A stretch of 64,000 bases of DNA from NCBI RefSeq assembly GCF_041415945.1, contig NZ_JBGCUS010000001.1:4372501-4436500 (forward strand), given 5' to 3'. Positions 7,010 through 14,324 of this stretch are shown here, piece after piece; position 1 is the stretch's first letter; every line of letters begins with the position of its first letter. The notes beneath the pieces are model-generated. The model did no database searches, was not told the DNA's origin, and was given only the letters and a program-made list of their open reading frames with translations. Source of the DNA: Ancylobacter sp. IITR112. GTDB lineage: Bacteria; Pseudomonadota; Alphaproteobacteria; Rhizobiales; Xanthobacteraceae. The translations under genes were made by a program, and so were the position numbers.

Positions 7010-9313
7010 CTACCGCGAAAAGATCAGGTTCGACGGCGGCGCCGGGGCGCGGGGCGCGCTGCCACCTACCGAGCCGGTGATGTCTTCCGGGCCCGGCACG
7101 CTGGCGGGGCCGGCGGCGCGCAATTGTTCCTGCCGTAGCTGGGCGAGGACATGCCAGGATCCATAGGCCAGCGCCGATCCGCACACCGCGATCACCAGCA
7201 TGGCGCGGATGCGCGCCAGCCAGCGGCCAGGACGCGCTGCCACTCGTCTGCCGATATGGCTGCGCAGTTCCACCGGGGCGGCGGGGGCGGGCCGGGGTGC
7301 GGCCGGCCGCTCCGTCGGGCTGGCGGCGCGGCGGGCCTGCGCGATCAGGGTCGCCCGGCTGGTGGCGGTGTCGTTCGCGGCCGCTGGCGGGAGAGCCGGC
7401 CCTTCCGCTTCCTTGGTCATTGGTGCCGCAGGGGTGGCGGGAGCGCGGCGGGAAGAGATGGCGGTGCGGCTGAGCGCTTCCAGCGCCGCGCGCATGAGCT
7501 GTGGTTCGAAGGCTTTCGGGATCGAGGCGGGGGGCGGCGTGAACACCGCGGCGGGTTCCGGCGCGGGAGCCGGCGGCGGTTCCGATGGGATGGCCTCGGG
7601 CGGGGCCGGCCTTGAGGCAGCGGCGAGGCTGGCGAGTTCGGCGGCGACCGCCGCTTCGGCCGCGGCGGCGGCCGTCGCCCGTGCGGTCGCGCTCTCCGTC
7701 GCCCGCTGGGTTTCCAGCGCGGCGATCTCGCGCCGGATCAGCGCGGTGAGCGTCTCGGCATCGCCGCCGCCCGCGGGCGGGCGCGGCCGCGCGGCGGCGA
7801 GCAGGCTGGCCCGCGTCTCCTCCATCTGGATGAACAGGTCGTTGACCGCCCGCTCGATACTGGCGAGCTGGCTGGCGATCTGTTCCGCTCGTTCGCCGCC
7901 AGCCTCCGCGCCGATGGCGCCGAGGCGGTGCGACACTTCCTCGATCTGCCGGCCGAGCGCCTCGAACCGGGCACCGTCATCGGGCGGGGCAGCGGGGCGC
8001 TCGATCCGCTCCAGCCGGTCGGAGAGACCCTTGAACAGCGCCTCCAGCCCGGGCGGGAGGTGCTGCCGGGCGCTGGCGAGATCGTGCTGGATGGCTTCGA
8101 GCCGGGCGAGGAGATCGTCGAGCGGCAGCGGGGCGGCGACGCGCTCGGCCAGCGTGTCGAGGCGGCGTTCCAGCGCGCCGAAGGCGGTGCGGACCGTCTC
8201 GCTTTCGCGGGTCGCCATTTCCGCCACGCGGGTCGCCAGCAGCGACACCTGCTCGGCCAGCAGCCTCAGCGCATCCGTCGAGAGGGCGCGGGCCAGAAGC
8301 TCGCGAATCTCGGCGACCTGCGCCTGCAGGCGGGCGACAGTGGCGCCGTCGACGACCTTGGCGTTGACGATGTCGATCTTGCGTTCCAGCGCGGCGATGC
8401 GTCCGAGCACAAATTCGGGCGGCTCGGGCAGGCGAAGCCCGCCGATCATCTCGCGCAGCGACGCCAGCGTGGCGCGCAGATGTTCGTCGCGGGTCTCGGA
8501 ATGCTCCACTCGCGTGACCAGTTGCTGCACCACGCGCTGCAATTCGTCCACCGATTGGCGCGGGGCGAGCGTGGCGACGGCGCGGCGCAGGCCGGCAAGC
8601 TCGTCCTGCAGCGGAAGGAGCGCCTCGGCCGGCAGCGGCGCGGGACGTGCGGCCCCGGTTGAGGGGGGCGGGGGCGTGAAGACATTGGCCCCGAGGCGCC
8701 CGGGCGCCAGCGGCGCCAGCGCGTCCGCCTCCGGCAGGCGGCGTGGCGCCATCTCGTAATCAAGCTCGCTCTGGCGCGCGGCGATCTCGGCCACGGCGGC
8801 CTCGATCGCGGCCGGGCTCGGCGCGTCTTCCGGCGTCGCGGCACGGCGTCGCGACAGTTGAAGCGCTGCCAGTCGCTGGTCGATCTCGCGCATGGCGGCG
8901 GCAAGGCGGTCATCCGACGATCCGCGCTCGTCCGGGGCCTGCGGCGGCGTCAGCGGGCGGGCTGCCCGCGGCTCGGATGTGCGGGTCGCCTGCGGCTCAG
9001 CTACGCGGTTCGCCTCCGGCTCGGATGCGCGGTTCGCCTCCGGCTCCGGCGGCGCAGGGGCGTCGATGCGGCCGATCTGGCCGGCGAGTTCCTCGATGCG
9101 CCGGCGCAGCTCGGCGAGATTGTTCAGCCCGTCGAGTTCGGCGGGCGGCGTGCCGGCGGCGGTGGTGCCCATGAGCCGGGCGCGCAGCCACTGGTCGAGC
9201 GGCAGCCCGTCGCGGCGGGCGGCGTCGTCCAGCGCGCGCCAGGCCTCGGGAGCGATCTTTCCGGTCGTCGAAGGGGCCTCTTGCCTCACCTTGGGGTCTC
9301 CGTCGTCCGGCAC
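7010..9313 (-). CDS. PodJ-like coiled-coil membrane protein lacking Sel1 and peptidoglycan-binding parts
   Basis: A 767-residue Ala/Pro/Glu/Arg-rich protein. The N-terminus (KIAPEAWRALDDAARRDGLPLDQWLRARL, quoted here as KIAPEAW...DQWLRARL) resembles the short amphipathic module that opens PodJ/localization-factor proteins of alphaproteobacteria. Residues about 140-520 contain long heptad-like coiled coils (LAAMREIDQRLAALQ, LAALERKIDIVNAKV, ALERRLDTLAERV). One hydrophobic segment, LVIAVCGSALAYGSWHVL, lies near residue 706, leaving a tail of about 40 residues beyond the membrane. PodJ proteins normally continue with Sel1 repeats and a peptidoglycan-binding domain, which are absent here. The predicted topology is a large cytoplasmic coiled coil with a single anchor. 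It is likely a structural or polarity protein; the precise role is inference. Confidence 0.6.
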   Translation of the reverse strand: MPDDGDPKVRQEAPSTTGKIAPEAWRALDDAARRDGLPLDQWLRARLMGTTAAGTPPAELDGLNNLAELRRRIEELAGQIGRIDAPAPPEPEANRASEPEANRVAEPQATRTSEPRAARPLTPPQAPDERGSSDDRLAAAMREIDQRLAALQLSRRRAATPEDAPSPAAIEAAVAEIAARQSELDYEMAPRRLPEADALAPLAPGRLGANVFTPPPPSTGAARPAPLPAEALLPLQDELAGLRRAVATLAPRQSVDELQRVVQQLVTRVEHSETRDEHLRATLASLREMIGGLRLPEPPEFVLGRIAALERKIDIVNAKVVDGATVARLQAQVAEIRELLARALSTDALRLLAEQVSLLATRVAEMATRESETVRTAFGALERRLDTLAERVAAPLPLDDLLARLEAIQHDLASARQHLPPGLEALFKGLSDRLERIERPAAPPDDGARFEALGRQIEEVSHRLGAIGAEAGGERAEQIASQLASIERAVNDLFIQMEETRASLLAAARPRPPAGGGDAETLTALIRREIAALETQRATESATARATAAAAAEAAVAAELASLAAASRPAPPEAIPSEPPPAPAPEPAAVFTPPPASIPKAFEPQLMRAALEALSRTAISSRRAPATPAAPMTKEAEGPALPPAAANDTATSRATLIAQARRAASPTERPAAPRPAPAAPVELRSHIGRRVAARPGRWLARIRAMLVIAVCGSALAYGSWHVLAQLRQEQLRAAGPASVPGPEDITGSVGGSAPRAPAPPSNLIFSR
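8969..9049. repeat. 24-bp tandem repeat inside the PodJ-like gene
   Basis: About 3.4 copies of a 24-bp unit run through 8969-8992, 8993-9016, 9017-9040 and a partial copy to 9049. On the coding strand they encode an octapeptide of the form EPEANR(A/V)(S/A). Copies 2 and 3 differ at very few bases. The unit length keeps the frame, so copy number can vary without breaking the protein. Confidence 0.8.
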
Positions 9314-9710
9314 GAATGCAGCAGGAATCAGCGCGGCGACCGCGGGAGGCTGCCTGCCGCAACTGTTACGAATCTTGGTAAAGGGCAGGTTAATGCGCCG
9401 CGCGTCGCTCGCCGCGGCGCCAGCGCCTCCGATCCCGTCGCCGCGTCCGCCGGCGCTGGGGAAAAGCGTCCGCCGGAGGTGTTTTGGTGGGTTCGGTCTG
9501 CCTGTATCAGGCGCCGCGCGGCGCGCCGTGCCGTTTAACCCGTCTGCCGCGACATTTAAAAAATGAGATTTTTATCAATCAGTTAGGAATCCATTTAACA
9601 GTAAGTTTCCCTAACGTCGGGTGTGACTTTCTCCCCTTGCGGCAACCGGTCTGCGATGTTGCGTCAACAGTACTGCCGCGTGACCCCCGCTTTCCCCCGG
9701 AGCTGCCCAG
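9314..9710. other. Intergenic region with an AT-rich island upstream of the MerR gene
   Basis: Nearly 400 bases between two divergent genes. The first half is GC-rich without a convincing ORF. From about 9550 to 9620 the sequence is strikingly AT-rich for this genome (runs of A and T, ATTTAAC, TTTATC), the usual look of a promoter. I could not assign a confident -35/-10 pair. Confidence 0.6.
9582..9615. promoter_or_regulatory. Inverted repeat GTTAGG...CCTAAC in the AT-rich island
   Basis: GTTAGG at 9582-9587 and CCTAAC at 9610-9615 form a perfect 6-bp inverted repeat with a 22-base spacer, about 100 bases ahead of the MerR gene. It could be an operator for the MerR protein itself or another dimeric regulator, although MerR operators normally have shorter spacing. 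Confidence 0.35.
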
Positions 9711-10139
9711 ATGGATTTCTCTTCCTACGAGGCCGAACGCACCCTCGATACCGCTCATGCCGCTTCCGGCGAGGCGGGCTTTTTCACCATTGGCGATCTC
9801 GCCCGCGAATTCGGCGTGACCCTGCGCGCCCTGCGCTTCTATGAGGACAAGGGCCTGCTCGCCCCGCGCCGCGAGGGGCTGACCCGGCTCTACAGCCCGG
9901 CCGAGCGCTCGCGCCTCGCCATCATCCTGAAGGGCAAGAAGCTCGGCTTCACCTTGGCCGAGATCAAGGCGATGGTCGCGCTGCGCGAAGGCGCCGCCAT
10001 GCCGGCCGGGGGGCTCGCCCTCACCGCCGAGAAGTGCAGCGAACAGCTCGCCCTGCTGGAACAGCAGAAGGTCGAAATCGAGGAAGCCATTGGCGAGCTG
10101 CGCCAGATGGTCGCCGCTTTCTCTGCCCGCGCGGCCTGA
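9711..10139 (+). CDS. MerR family transcriptional regulator
   Basis: A 142-residue regulator. The MerR winged helix-turn-helix covers roughly residues 25-90, with the signature FTIGDLAREFGVTLRALRFYEDKGLL and the wing RLYSPAERSRLAIILKGKKLGFTLAEIK (positions about 60-86). A C-terminal dimerisation coiled coil follows (KCSEQLALLEQQKVEIEEAI). There is a single cysteine after the DNA-binding domain and no metal-binding cysteine cluster, so a metal sensor of the MerR/CueR type is unlikely. The first 22 residues are an extension before the HTH. Similar proteins in alphaproteobacteria are annotated only as MerR regulators. The ligand is unknown, and no target besides its own promoter is suggested by the neighbours. 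Confidence 0.88.
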   Translation: MDFSSYEAERTLDTAHAASGEAGFFTIGDLAREFGVTLRALRFYEDKGLLAPRREGLTRLYSPAERSRLAIILKGKKLGFTLAEIKAMVALREGAAMPAGGLALTAEKCSEQLALLEQQKVEIEEAIGELRQMVAAFSARAA

Positions 10140-10170
10140 TCGGGCTCTCTCGTCCCGCGACATCTCAAGC

Positions 10171-10199
10171 GGCGCCCCGGGCGGGCGCCGTCTGCTTTT
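10171..10199 (+). terminator. Rho-independent terminator after the MerR gene
   Basis: GGCGCCC (10171-10177), a 5-base loop and GGGCGCC (10183-10189) form a perfect 7-bp GC stem, followed after a few bases by CTTTT ending at 10199. It lies about 30 bases beyond the MerR stop codon. Confidence 0.65.
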
Positions 10200-10291
10200 G
10201 CGGCGGGCGCCGCGAGGGCTGCACATGAGCGGCCGAAATAGGCTAGCGTGGCCGGCAAGGTCCGGATCAACCCGTTCAGCCGAGTGCGCCC

Positions 10292-10906
10292 ATGTCCCGT
10301 TCGATCGACTATTTCTTCTCCGTCATCAGCCCTTGGGCGTTTCTCGGCCACGCGCCGTTTCTCGCTTTGGCGGCGCGCCATGAGGCGCGGGTGAACATGC
10401 GCCCCGTGCTGCTGGGCGAACTGTTCGCCGAGACCGGCGGCCTGCCGCTCGCCAAGCGCCATCCCGCCCGGCAGCGCTACCGGCTGGTGGAACTGAAGCG
10501 CTGGCGCGAGGCGCGGGGCATCGAGCTCAATGTGAAGCCGAGCCACTGGCCGTTTGACCCCAAGCTGGCGGACCGGCTCATCATCGCCGCGCAGATCGCC
10601 GGCCAGGAGGTCGGGCCGCTGGCGCAGCGCCTGATGTCGGGGGTCTGGCAGCGCGAGGAAAACCTCGCCGATCCCGCGACACTCGCCGCTGTGCTGGAGG
10701 AACTCGCCCTGCCGGCCGATTTGCTGGACGCCGCCGGGCAGGACCGCACCGCCATCATCTATCAGGCCAATCACGATGCCGCCATCGAGGCGGATGTGTT
10801 CGGCTCGCCCGCCTATGTGCTCGATGGCGAGGTGTTCTGGGGTCAGGATCGGATCGAACTGCTGGACGCGGCGTTGTCGAGCGGACGGGCGCCGTTCACT
10901 CCCTGA
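10292..10906 (+). CDS. 2-hydroxychromene-2-carboxylate isomerase family protein (DsbA/GST-kappa fold)
   Basis: A 204-residue protein of the DsbA-like thioredoxin fold. The N-terminal IDYFFSVISPWAFLGH is the family signature, with Ser in the position that replaces the catalytic cysteine of DsbA (SPWAF). The block ELFAETGGLPLAKRHPARQRY and the cis-proline region VFGSPAYVLDGEVFWGQDRIELL fit the isomerase family, which in naphthalene degradation acts with glutathione. No other aromatic-degradation genes are beside it, so the real substrate is uncertain. The ATG at 10292 fits the conserved start. Confidence 0.85.
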   Translation: MSRSIDYFFSVISPWAFLGHAPFLALAARHEARVNMRPVLLGELFAETGGLPLAKRHPARQRYRLVELKRWREARGIELNVKPSHWPFDPKLADRLIIAAQIAGQEVGPLAQRLMSGVWQREENLADPATLAAVLEELALPADLLDAAGQDRTAIIYQANHDAAIEADVFGSPAYVLDGEVFWGQDRIELLDAALSSGRAPFTP

Positions 10907-10944
10907 TGCCAAGCGTGCCCGCCGGAGCGCAAGGAGCCTTGACC

Positions 10945-11541
10945 ATGCGGCCGACCACACCACGAATCACCCATATCGCCTGCGCGGGCGCCTTCGCCGG
11001 AGCGCTGATGCTGAGCGGGGGAGTGCAGGCGCAGACCACGCCCGGGGCGGGCGCGCCCGCCGCCGATCCGGCGCGCTTTTCCATGCAGCCGGTGGAAGGC
11101 GGGCTGATGCGGCTCGACACCCGCACCGGCGCCATGTCGTTCTGCTCGCAGCGGGCGCAGGCCTGGGTATGCGAGGCCGTGCCGGATGATCGTGCCGCGC
11201 TGGAGGCGGAGATCGGCCGGCTGCAGGCGCGCATCGCCGCGTTGGAAAAGGGCGGCGCGGGCGTGCCCGACATCATGGCGCCGCCGCAGGCCGGGCCGGA
11301 GGCCAAGGCGCCGGACGCCAACGCGCCGGACGCCAAAGGGCTGAATGCCCTGCCGCCATCGGCTGCTATGCCCGGCGGGGAGGAGGAATTGCCGGCGCAG
11401 GCCCGCCAGCGGCTCGACCAGGCGGTCGACCTCGCCGAACATGCCTTTCGCCGCTTCGTCGAGATGATCGAGCGGCTGCGCAAGGACCTGCCTCAGGAGG
11501 GAGCGCCGTTGCCGCCGCCGCCCAAGGGCGAGGGGCTGTAG
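10945..11541 (+). CDS. Secreted protein with coiled coil, function unknown
   Basis: The 198-residue protein starts at the ATG at 10945, which has AAGGAG nine bases ahead; an upstream in-frame ATG would overlap the preceding gene and spoil the signal peptide. Residues 1-32 are a signal peptide ending near GGVQAQ. The mature part contains FSMQPVEGGLMRLDTRTGAMSFC, a pattern seen in small uncharacterised alphaproteobacterial exported proteins, then a short coiled coil (RAALEAEIGRLQARIAALEK), a Pro/Ala-rich linker with a repeated PDANAPDAK motif and a C-terminal helix. It has two cysteines (FCSQRAQAWVC) likely to form a disulphide in the periplasm. No function can be assigned. Confidence 0.7.
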   Translation: MRPTTPRITHIACAGAFAGALMLSGGVQAQTTPGAGAPAADPARFSMQPVEGGLMRLDTRTGAMSFCSQRAQAWVCEAVPDDRAALEAEIGRLQARIAALEKGGAGVPDIMAPPQAGPEAKAPDANAPDAKGLNALPPSAAMPGGEEELPAQARQRLDQAVDLAEHAFRRFVEMIERLRKDLPQEGAPLPPPPKGEGL

Positions 11542-11563
11542 CGCGGGCGCCCCCGGGCGCGGT

Positions 11564-12556
11564 TCAGCAGGTGCCGATGAAGGCGTGGATGCGCGCCATG
11601 GCCTGGTCGGCCAGCGAGCCGGGAAAGCCGACAAAGACATGGCAGCCGCCGGGATAGACGGCCAGTTCCGCTCCATTGCCGGCAGCCAGCCAGCGCGGCG
11701 CCATGAACAGCGTGTCGTCGAGCAGCGCGTCGCGGGTGCCGATGGTGAACAGCGCCGGCGGCAGACCGGTGAGGTCGGAATGAAGCGGCGAGACATCCGA
11801 GGCGGCAACGTCGCCGCCCTCCCGCAGATAATGGCCGACAAAGACATTGATGTCGCGCGTGTTCAGCACCAGCGGTTCGTCGCCCCAGCGGCGGGCGCTG
11901 GGGGTCAGGCCGAGATCATAGGCGCCGGCATTGAGGTTGGCGGCGCGGAACGGGGTGAGGCCGTGCCGGTCGCGCAGGCGCAGCAGCGTCGCCACCGTGA
12001 GATTGGCGCCGGCGGATTCGCCGCCAATGGCGAAGCGGTCGGTGCCGAAGCGGGCCGGCCCCTCGCGCAGCAGCCACAGCGCGGCGGCCTCGCAATCGTC
12101 AGGGCCGGCGGGATAGGGCAGTTCCGGGGCCAGCCGGTAATCGACCGACACCACGGCGAAGCCGGTGCGCTCGACGAAGCGGTGGTTGAGCCCGTCATTC
12201 TCCCGCGCCGAGCCGAGGCACCAGCCCCCGCCATGCAGGTGCAGATACACGCCCTTGGGCGGCGCCGGCGGGGTGAGGATGCGCAGCGGGATCGGCCCGC
12301 GCGGGCCCTCGATCTCGATCGCCTGGGCGTAGGGGCTTTCAGGCGAGAGCGGGAACGGGCCTTTGCCCTCCAGCCGCAGCTTGCGCAGCATCGCCATCGG
12401 AAAAACCCAGCGGTCCGGCACGGCGCCGAGCGCCTTGACGATGCTCGCATTCACCGCCCGCGTATCGGGGGCGATGGCGGCGGGGTCGAACAAGCCGGGG
12501 TCGATCACCAGCGGGGAGGCGGCGCGCAGCGGCGCCGGAGAAGGCATTGAGGTCAT
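11564..12556 (-). CDS. Alpha/beta hydrolase, hormone-sensitive lipase (HSL) family esterase
   Basis: A 330-residue esterase with the HSL oxyanion-hole motif HGGGW at residues 108-112 and the nucleophile motif GGESAGAN with Ser181 (a GESAG variant of the usual GDSAG). The acid is probably the Asp in IGTRDALLDD and the base the His in GGCHVFVG. These proteins hydrolyse short-chain esters in the cytoplasm; the natural substrate is not evident. The gene converges with the secreted protein gene, and only 22 bases separate the two stop codons. It is divergent from yjbQ. Confidence 0.87.
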   Translation of the reverse strand: MTSMPSPAPLRAASPLVIDPGLFDPAAIAPDTRAVNASIVKALGAVPDRWVFPMAMLRKLRLEGKGPFPLSPESPYAQAIEIEGPRGPIPLRILTPPAPPKGVYLHLHGGGWCLGSARENDGLNHRFVERTGFAVVSVDYRLAPELPYPAGPDDCEAAALWLLREGPARFGTDRFAIGGESAGANLTVATLLRLRDRHGLTPFRAANLNAGAYDLGLTPSARRWGDEPLVLNTRDINVFVGHYLREGGDVAASDVSPLHSDLTGLPPALFTIGTRDALLDDTLFMAPRWLAAGNGAELAVYPGGCHVFVGFPGSLADQAMARIHAFIGTC

Positions 12557-12662
12557 AGGCAGGCGACACTCCGGAACGGGGGTGGCGGTGGACCTGTCAT
12601 CAGGGGCTGATCGGGTCTATCCAAGCCTAGCTGGCGCGCTACGTCCAGCGCGCAAGGGTGAC

Positions 12663-12668
12663 AGGAGG
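12663..12668 (+). promoter_or_regulatory. Ribosome binding site that decides the yjbQ start
   Basis: AGGAGG at 12663-12668 is a near-perfect Shine-Dalgarno sequence. It is too close to the ATG at 12670 (one base) but sits seven bases before the ATG at 12676, so the latter is the likely start. Confidence 0.7.
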
Positions 12669-12675
12669 CATGCCG

Positions 12676-13140
12676 ATGGCGCGGATCCGGCAGGGTGAGG
12701 TGCGCGAAAGCGCGGTGACACGGCGGTTCACCTCGCTTCTCACCATCGACACGCAGGGGCGCGGCTTCACCGAGATTACCCAGGCGGTGGCGACTTTCCT
12801 GGACGGCATCGGCGCCGGCGAGGGCGAGGTGTCGGTATTTTGCCGCCACACCTCCGCCTCGCTGACCCTGCAGGAGAACGCCGATCCGGATGTGCGAACC
12901 GACCTGCTCACCGCGCTGGAGCGGCTGGCGCCGGAGCAGGCGGGATGGGTGCACGACCTCGAAGGGCCGGACGACATGCCCGCCCATATCAAGGCGGTGC
13001 TCACCGGGGTTCACCTCGCCGTGCCGGTCCTTGGCGGGCGCATGGCGCTCGGCACCTGGCAGGGGCTTTACCTCGTCGAGCACCGTGTGCGTCCGCACCG
13101 GCGCGAATTGGTTGTGGCGTTTGTCGGCGAGGCCCACTAA
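12676..13140 (+). CDS. yjbQ: YjbQ family protein (UPF0047)
   Basis: The 154-residue protein shows the YjbQ signature: FTEITQAVATFL near the start, VFCRHTSASLTLQENADPDVRTDLL in the middle (conserved His and Asn) and a C-terminal block AVLTGVHLAVPVLGGRMALGTWQGLYLVEHR with the WQG(L/I) motif. Escherichia coli YjbQ has a weak thiamine-phosphate synthase activity, and the biological role of the family is unsettled. The gene stands alone between the divergent esterase and the response regulator. The start was chosen from the strong ribosome binding site. Confidence 0.9.
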   Translation: MARIRQGEVRESAVTRRFTSLLTIDTQGRGFTEITQAVATFLDGIGAGEGEVSVFCRHTSASLTLQENADPDVRTDLLTALERLAPEQAGWVHDLEGPDDMPAHIKAVLTGVHLAVPVLGGRMALGTWQGLYLVEHRVRPHRRELVVAFVGEAH

Positions 13141-13280
13141 AGGTCGAGAAACGACCTGCGATCCCGGCCGTGCGGGCGCTTCTGGCCTGCCGGCTTGCGG
13201 CGCCGGTCCGTCCGCACCATGATCGCGGCGCGGACCCGCGGCGAGAACGGGTCGGGTGCAGGTGGAGGGGGCCGCTGCGC

Positions 13281-13958
13281 GTGGACAGGACGACGAGTTT
13301 CCGGCTGGTGATCGCCGATGATCACCCGCTGTTCCGGGGCGCGCTGCGCGAGGCGGTGTCGCGCCAGTTTCCTGCGGCGGAACTGTTCGAGGCTGGCGGC
13401 TTCGAGGACCTTCAGGCGCTTCTGGAGCGCGAGAGCGACCTCGACCTCATCCTGCTCGATCTCACCATGCCCGGGGTGCGCGGCTTTTCCGGGCTGATGT
13501 ATTTGCGCGCGCAATATCCCGGCATTCCGGTCGTGGTGGTGTCGGCCAATGAGGAGGCCGGCGTCATCCGCAACTGCATGGAATTCGGCGCCTCCGGCTT
13601 CATCCCCAAGACCAGCGCGGTCGAGACCATGCGCGAGGCCATCGCCGCCGTGCTGGAAGGCCACACCTGGACGCCGCGCGATGTCGATCTCTCCGGCGGT
13701 TCCGACCGGGAGACGCAGGCCCTCGTCTCCCGCCTCGCCACGCTGACCCCGCAGCAGGTGCGGGTGCTGATGATGCTGTCCGAGGGGCTGCTCAACAAGC
13801 AGATCGCCTATGAGCTCGGCGTCTCCGAGGCGACGGTGAAGGCGCATGTCTCCGCCATCCTGCAGAAGCTCGGGGTGGAAAGCCGCACCCAGGCAGTGAT
13901 CGCGGCCTCGAAGATCGAGGGCGGCACCTGGGCGCAGGGATCGCAGCCGGCGGGGTGA
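13281..13958 (+). CDS. LuxR/NarL family response regulator
   Basis: A 225-residue two-domain regulator. The receiver domain starts at FRLVIADDHPLFR with the acidic pair at residues 13-14, the phosphorylated Asp60 in LILLDLTMPG, and the conserved Lys in FIPKTSA. The LuxR-type HTH near residues 155-218 reads LTPQQVRVLMMLSEGLLNKQIAYEL and ATVKAHVSAILQKLGV. I chose the GTG at 13281, just before the receiver fold, with GGTGGAGGGG upstream; the frame stays open much further upstream, but that part overlaps yjbQ in another frame and looks non-coding. It converges on the large hybrid kinase at 14325-17864 and resembles CrbR/ErdR, the partner of such kinases in the acetate switch. That pairing is inference from context and domain type. 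Confidence 0.88.
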   Translation: MDRTTSFRLVIADDHPLFRGALREAVSRQFPAAELFEAGGFEDLQALLERESDLDLILLDLTMPGVRGFSGLMYLRAQYPGIPVVVVSANEEAGVIRNCMEFGASGFIPKTSAVETMREAIAAVLEGHTWTPRDVDLSGGSDRETQALVSRLATLTPQQVRVLMMLSEGLLNKQIAYELGVSEATVKAHVSAILQKLGVESRTQAVIAASKIEGGTWAQGSQPAG

Positions 13959-13962
13959 GCGG

Positions 13963-14313
13963 ATGGCGGGGCGGGATACGCTTTTTCTGCTGCGACCCGG
14001 CTTCGCCGATCCGGCCTGTCCCGGGCAGATATTCTATTGCTGGCACTGTGCCCTGATCGAAGGCGTGCTTGCTTCTTTCCCCGATCTGGCCACGCGCCTC
14101 GATGTCGAACGGATCGACTGGGCGAGACCGCGGCAGGCGCTCATTCGCGTGGTCGGTGAGGCGAACCAGTCCCTGCCGCTGCTCCTGCTGGCTCCTGGCG
14201 AGACCTCGGCCCATGAGACGGGCCGTCATGACGGGCGGGGCTTCATCGCCGACAAGGACGGTATTCTCGCCGCCCTGAGCGAAAGGCACGGCTTTCCCGT
14301 CCCGCACCCCTGA
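13963..14313 (+). CDS. DUF3088 family protein
   Basis: A 116-residue protein starting four bases after the response regulator stop, hence in the same operon. It matches DUF3088: DTLFLLRPGFADPACPGQIFYCWHCALIEGVL at the start, with a CPGQIFYCWHC region, a conserved LPLLLLA strand and a C-terminal IADKDGILAALSERHGFPVPHP. The fold looks thioredoxin-like, with the cysteines near residue 19-28 as possible redox or metal ligands. No activity is established. Its place between a response regulator and a converging hybrid kinase suggests that it is part of that signalling unit. Confidence 0.8.
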   Translation: MAGRDTLFLLRPGFADPACPGQIFYCWHCALIEGVLASFPDLATRLDVERIDWARPRQALIRVVGEANQSLPLLLLAPGETSAHETGRHDGRGFIADKDGILAALSERHGFPVPHP

Positions 14314-14324
14314 TGCGGCTGGCT

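Noticed and set aside
11542..11563. GC-rich hairpin between convergent genes as a terminator
   Set aside because: A short GGGCGCCCCCGGGCGC stem can be drawn, but there is no T-run on either strand and the region is too GC-rich for the pairing to be meaningful.
12840..13280. N-terminal extension of the response regulator
   Set aside because: The extra 147 codons overlap yjbQ in another frame and have no similarity; the receiver fold begins just after GTG 13281.
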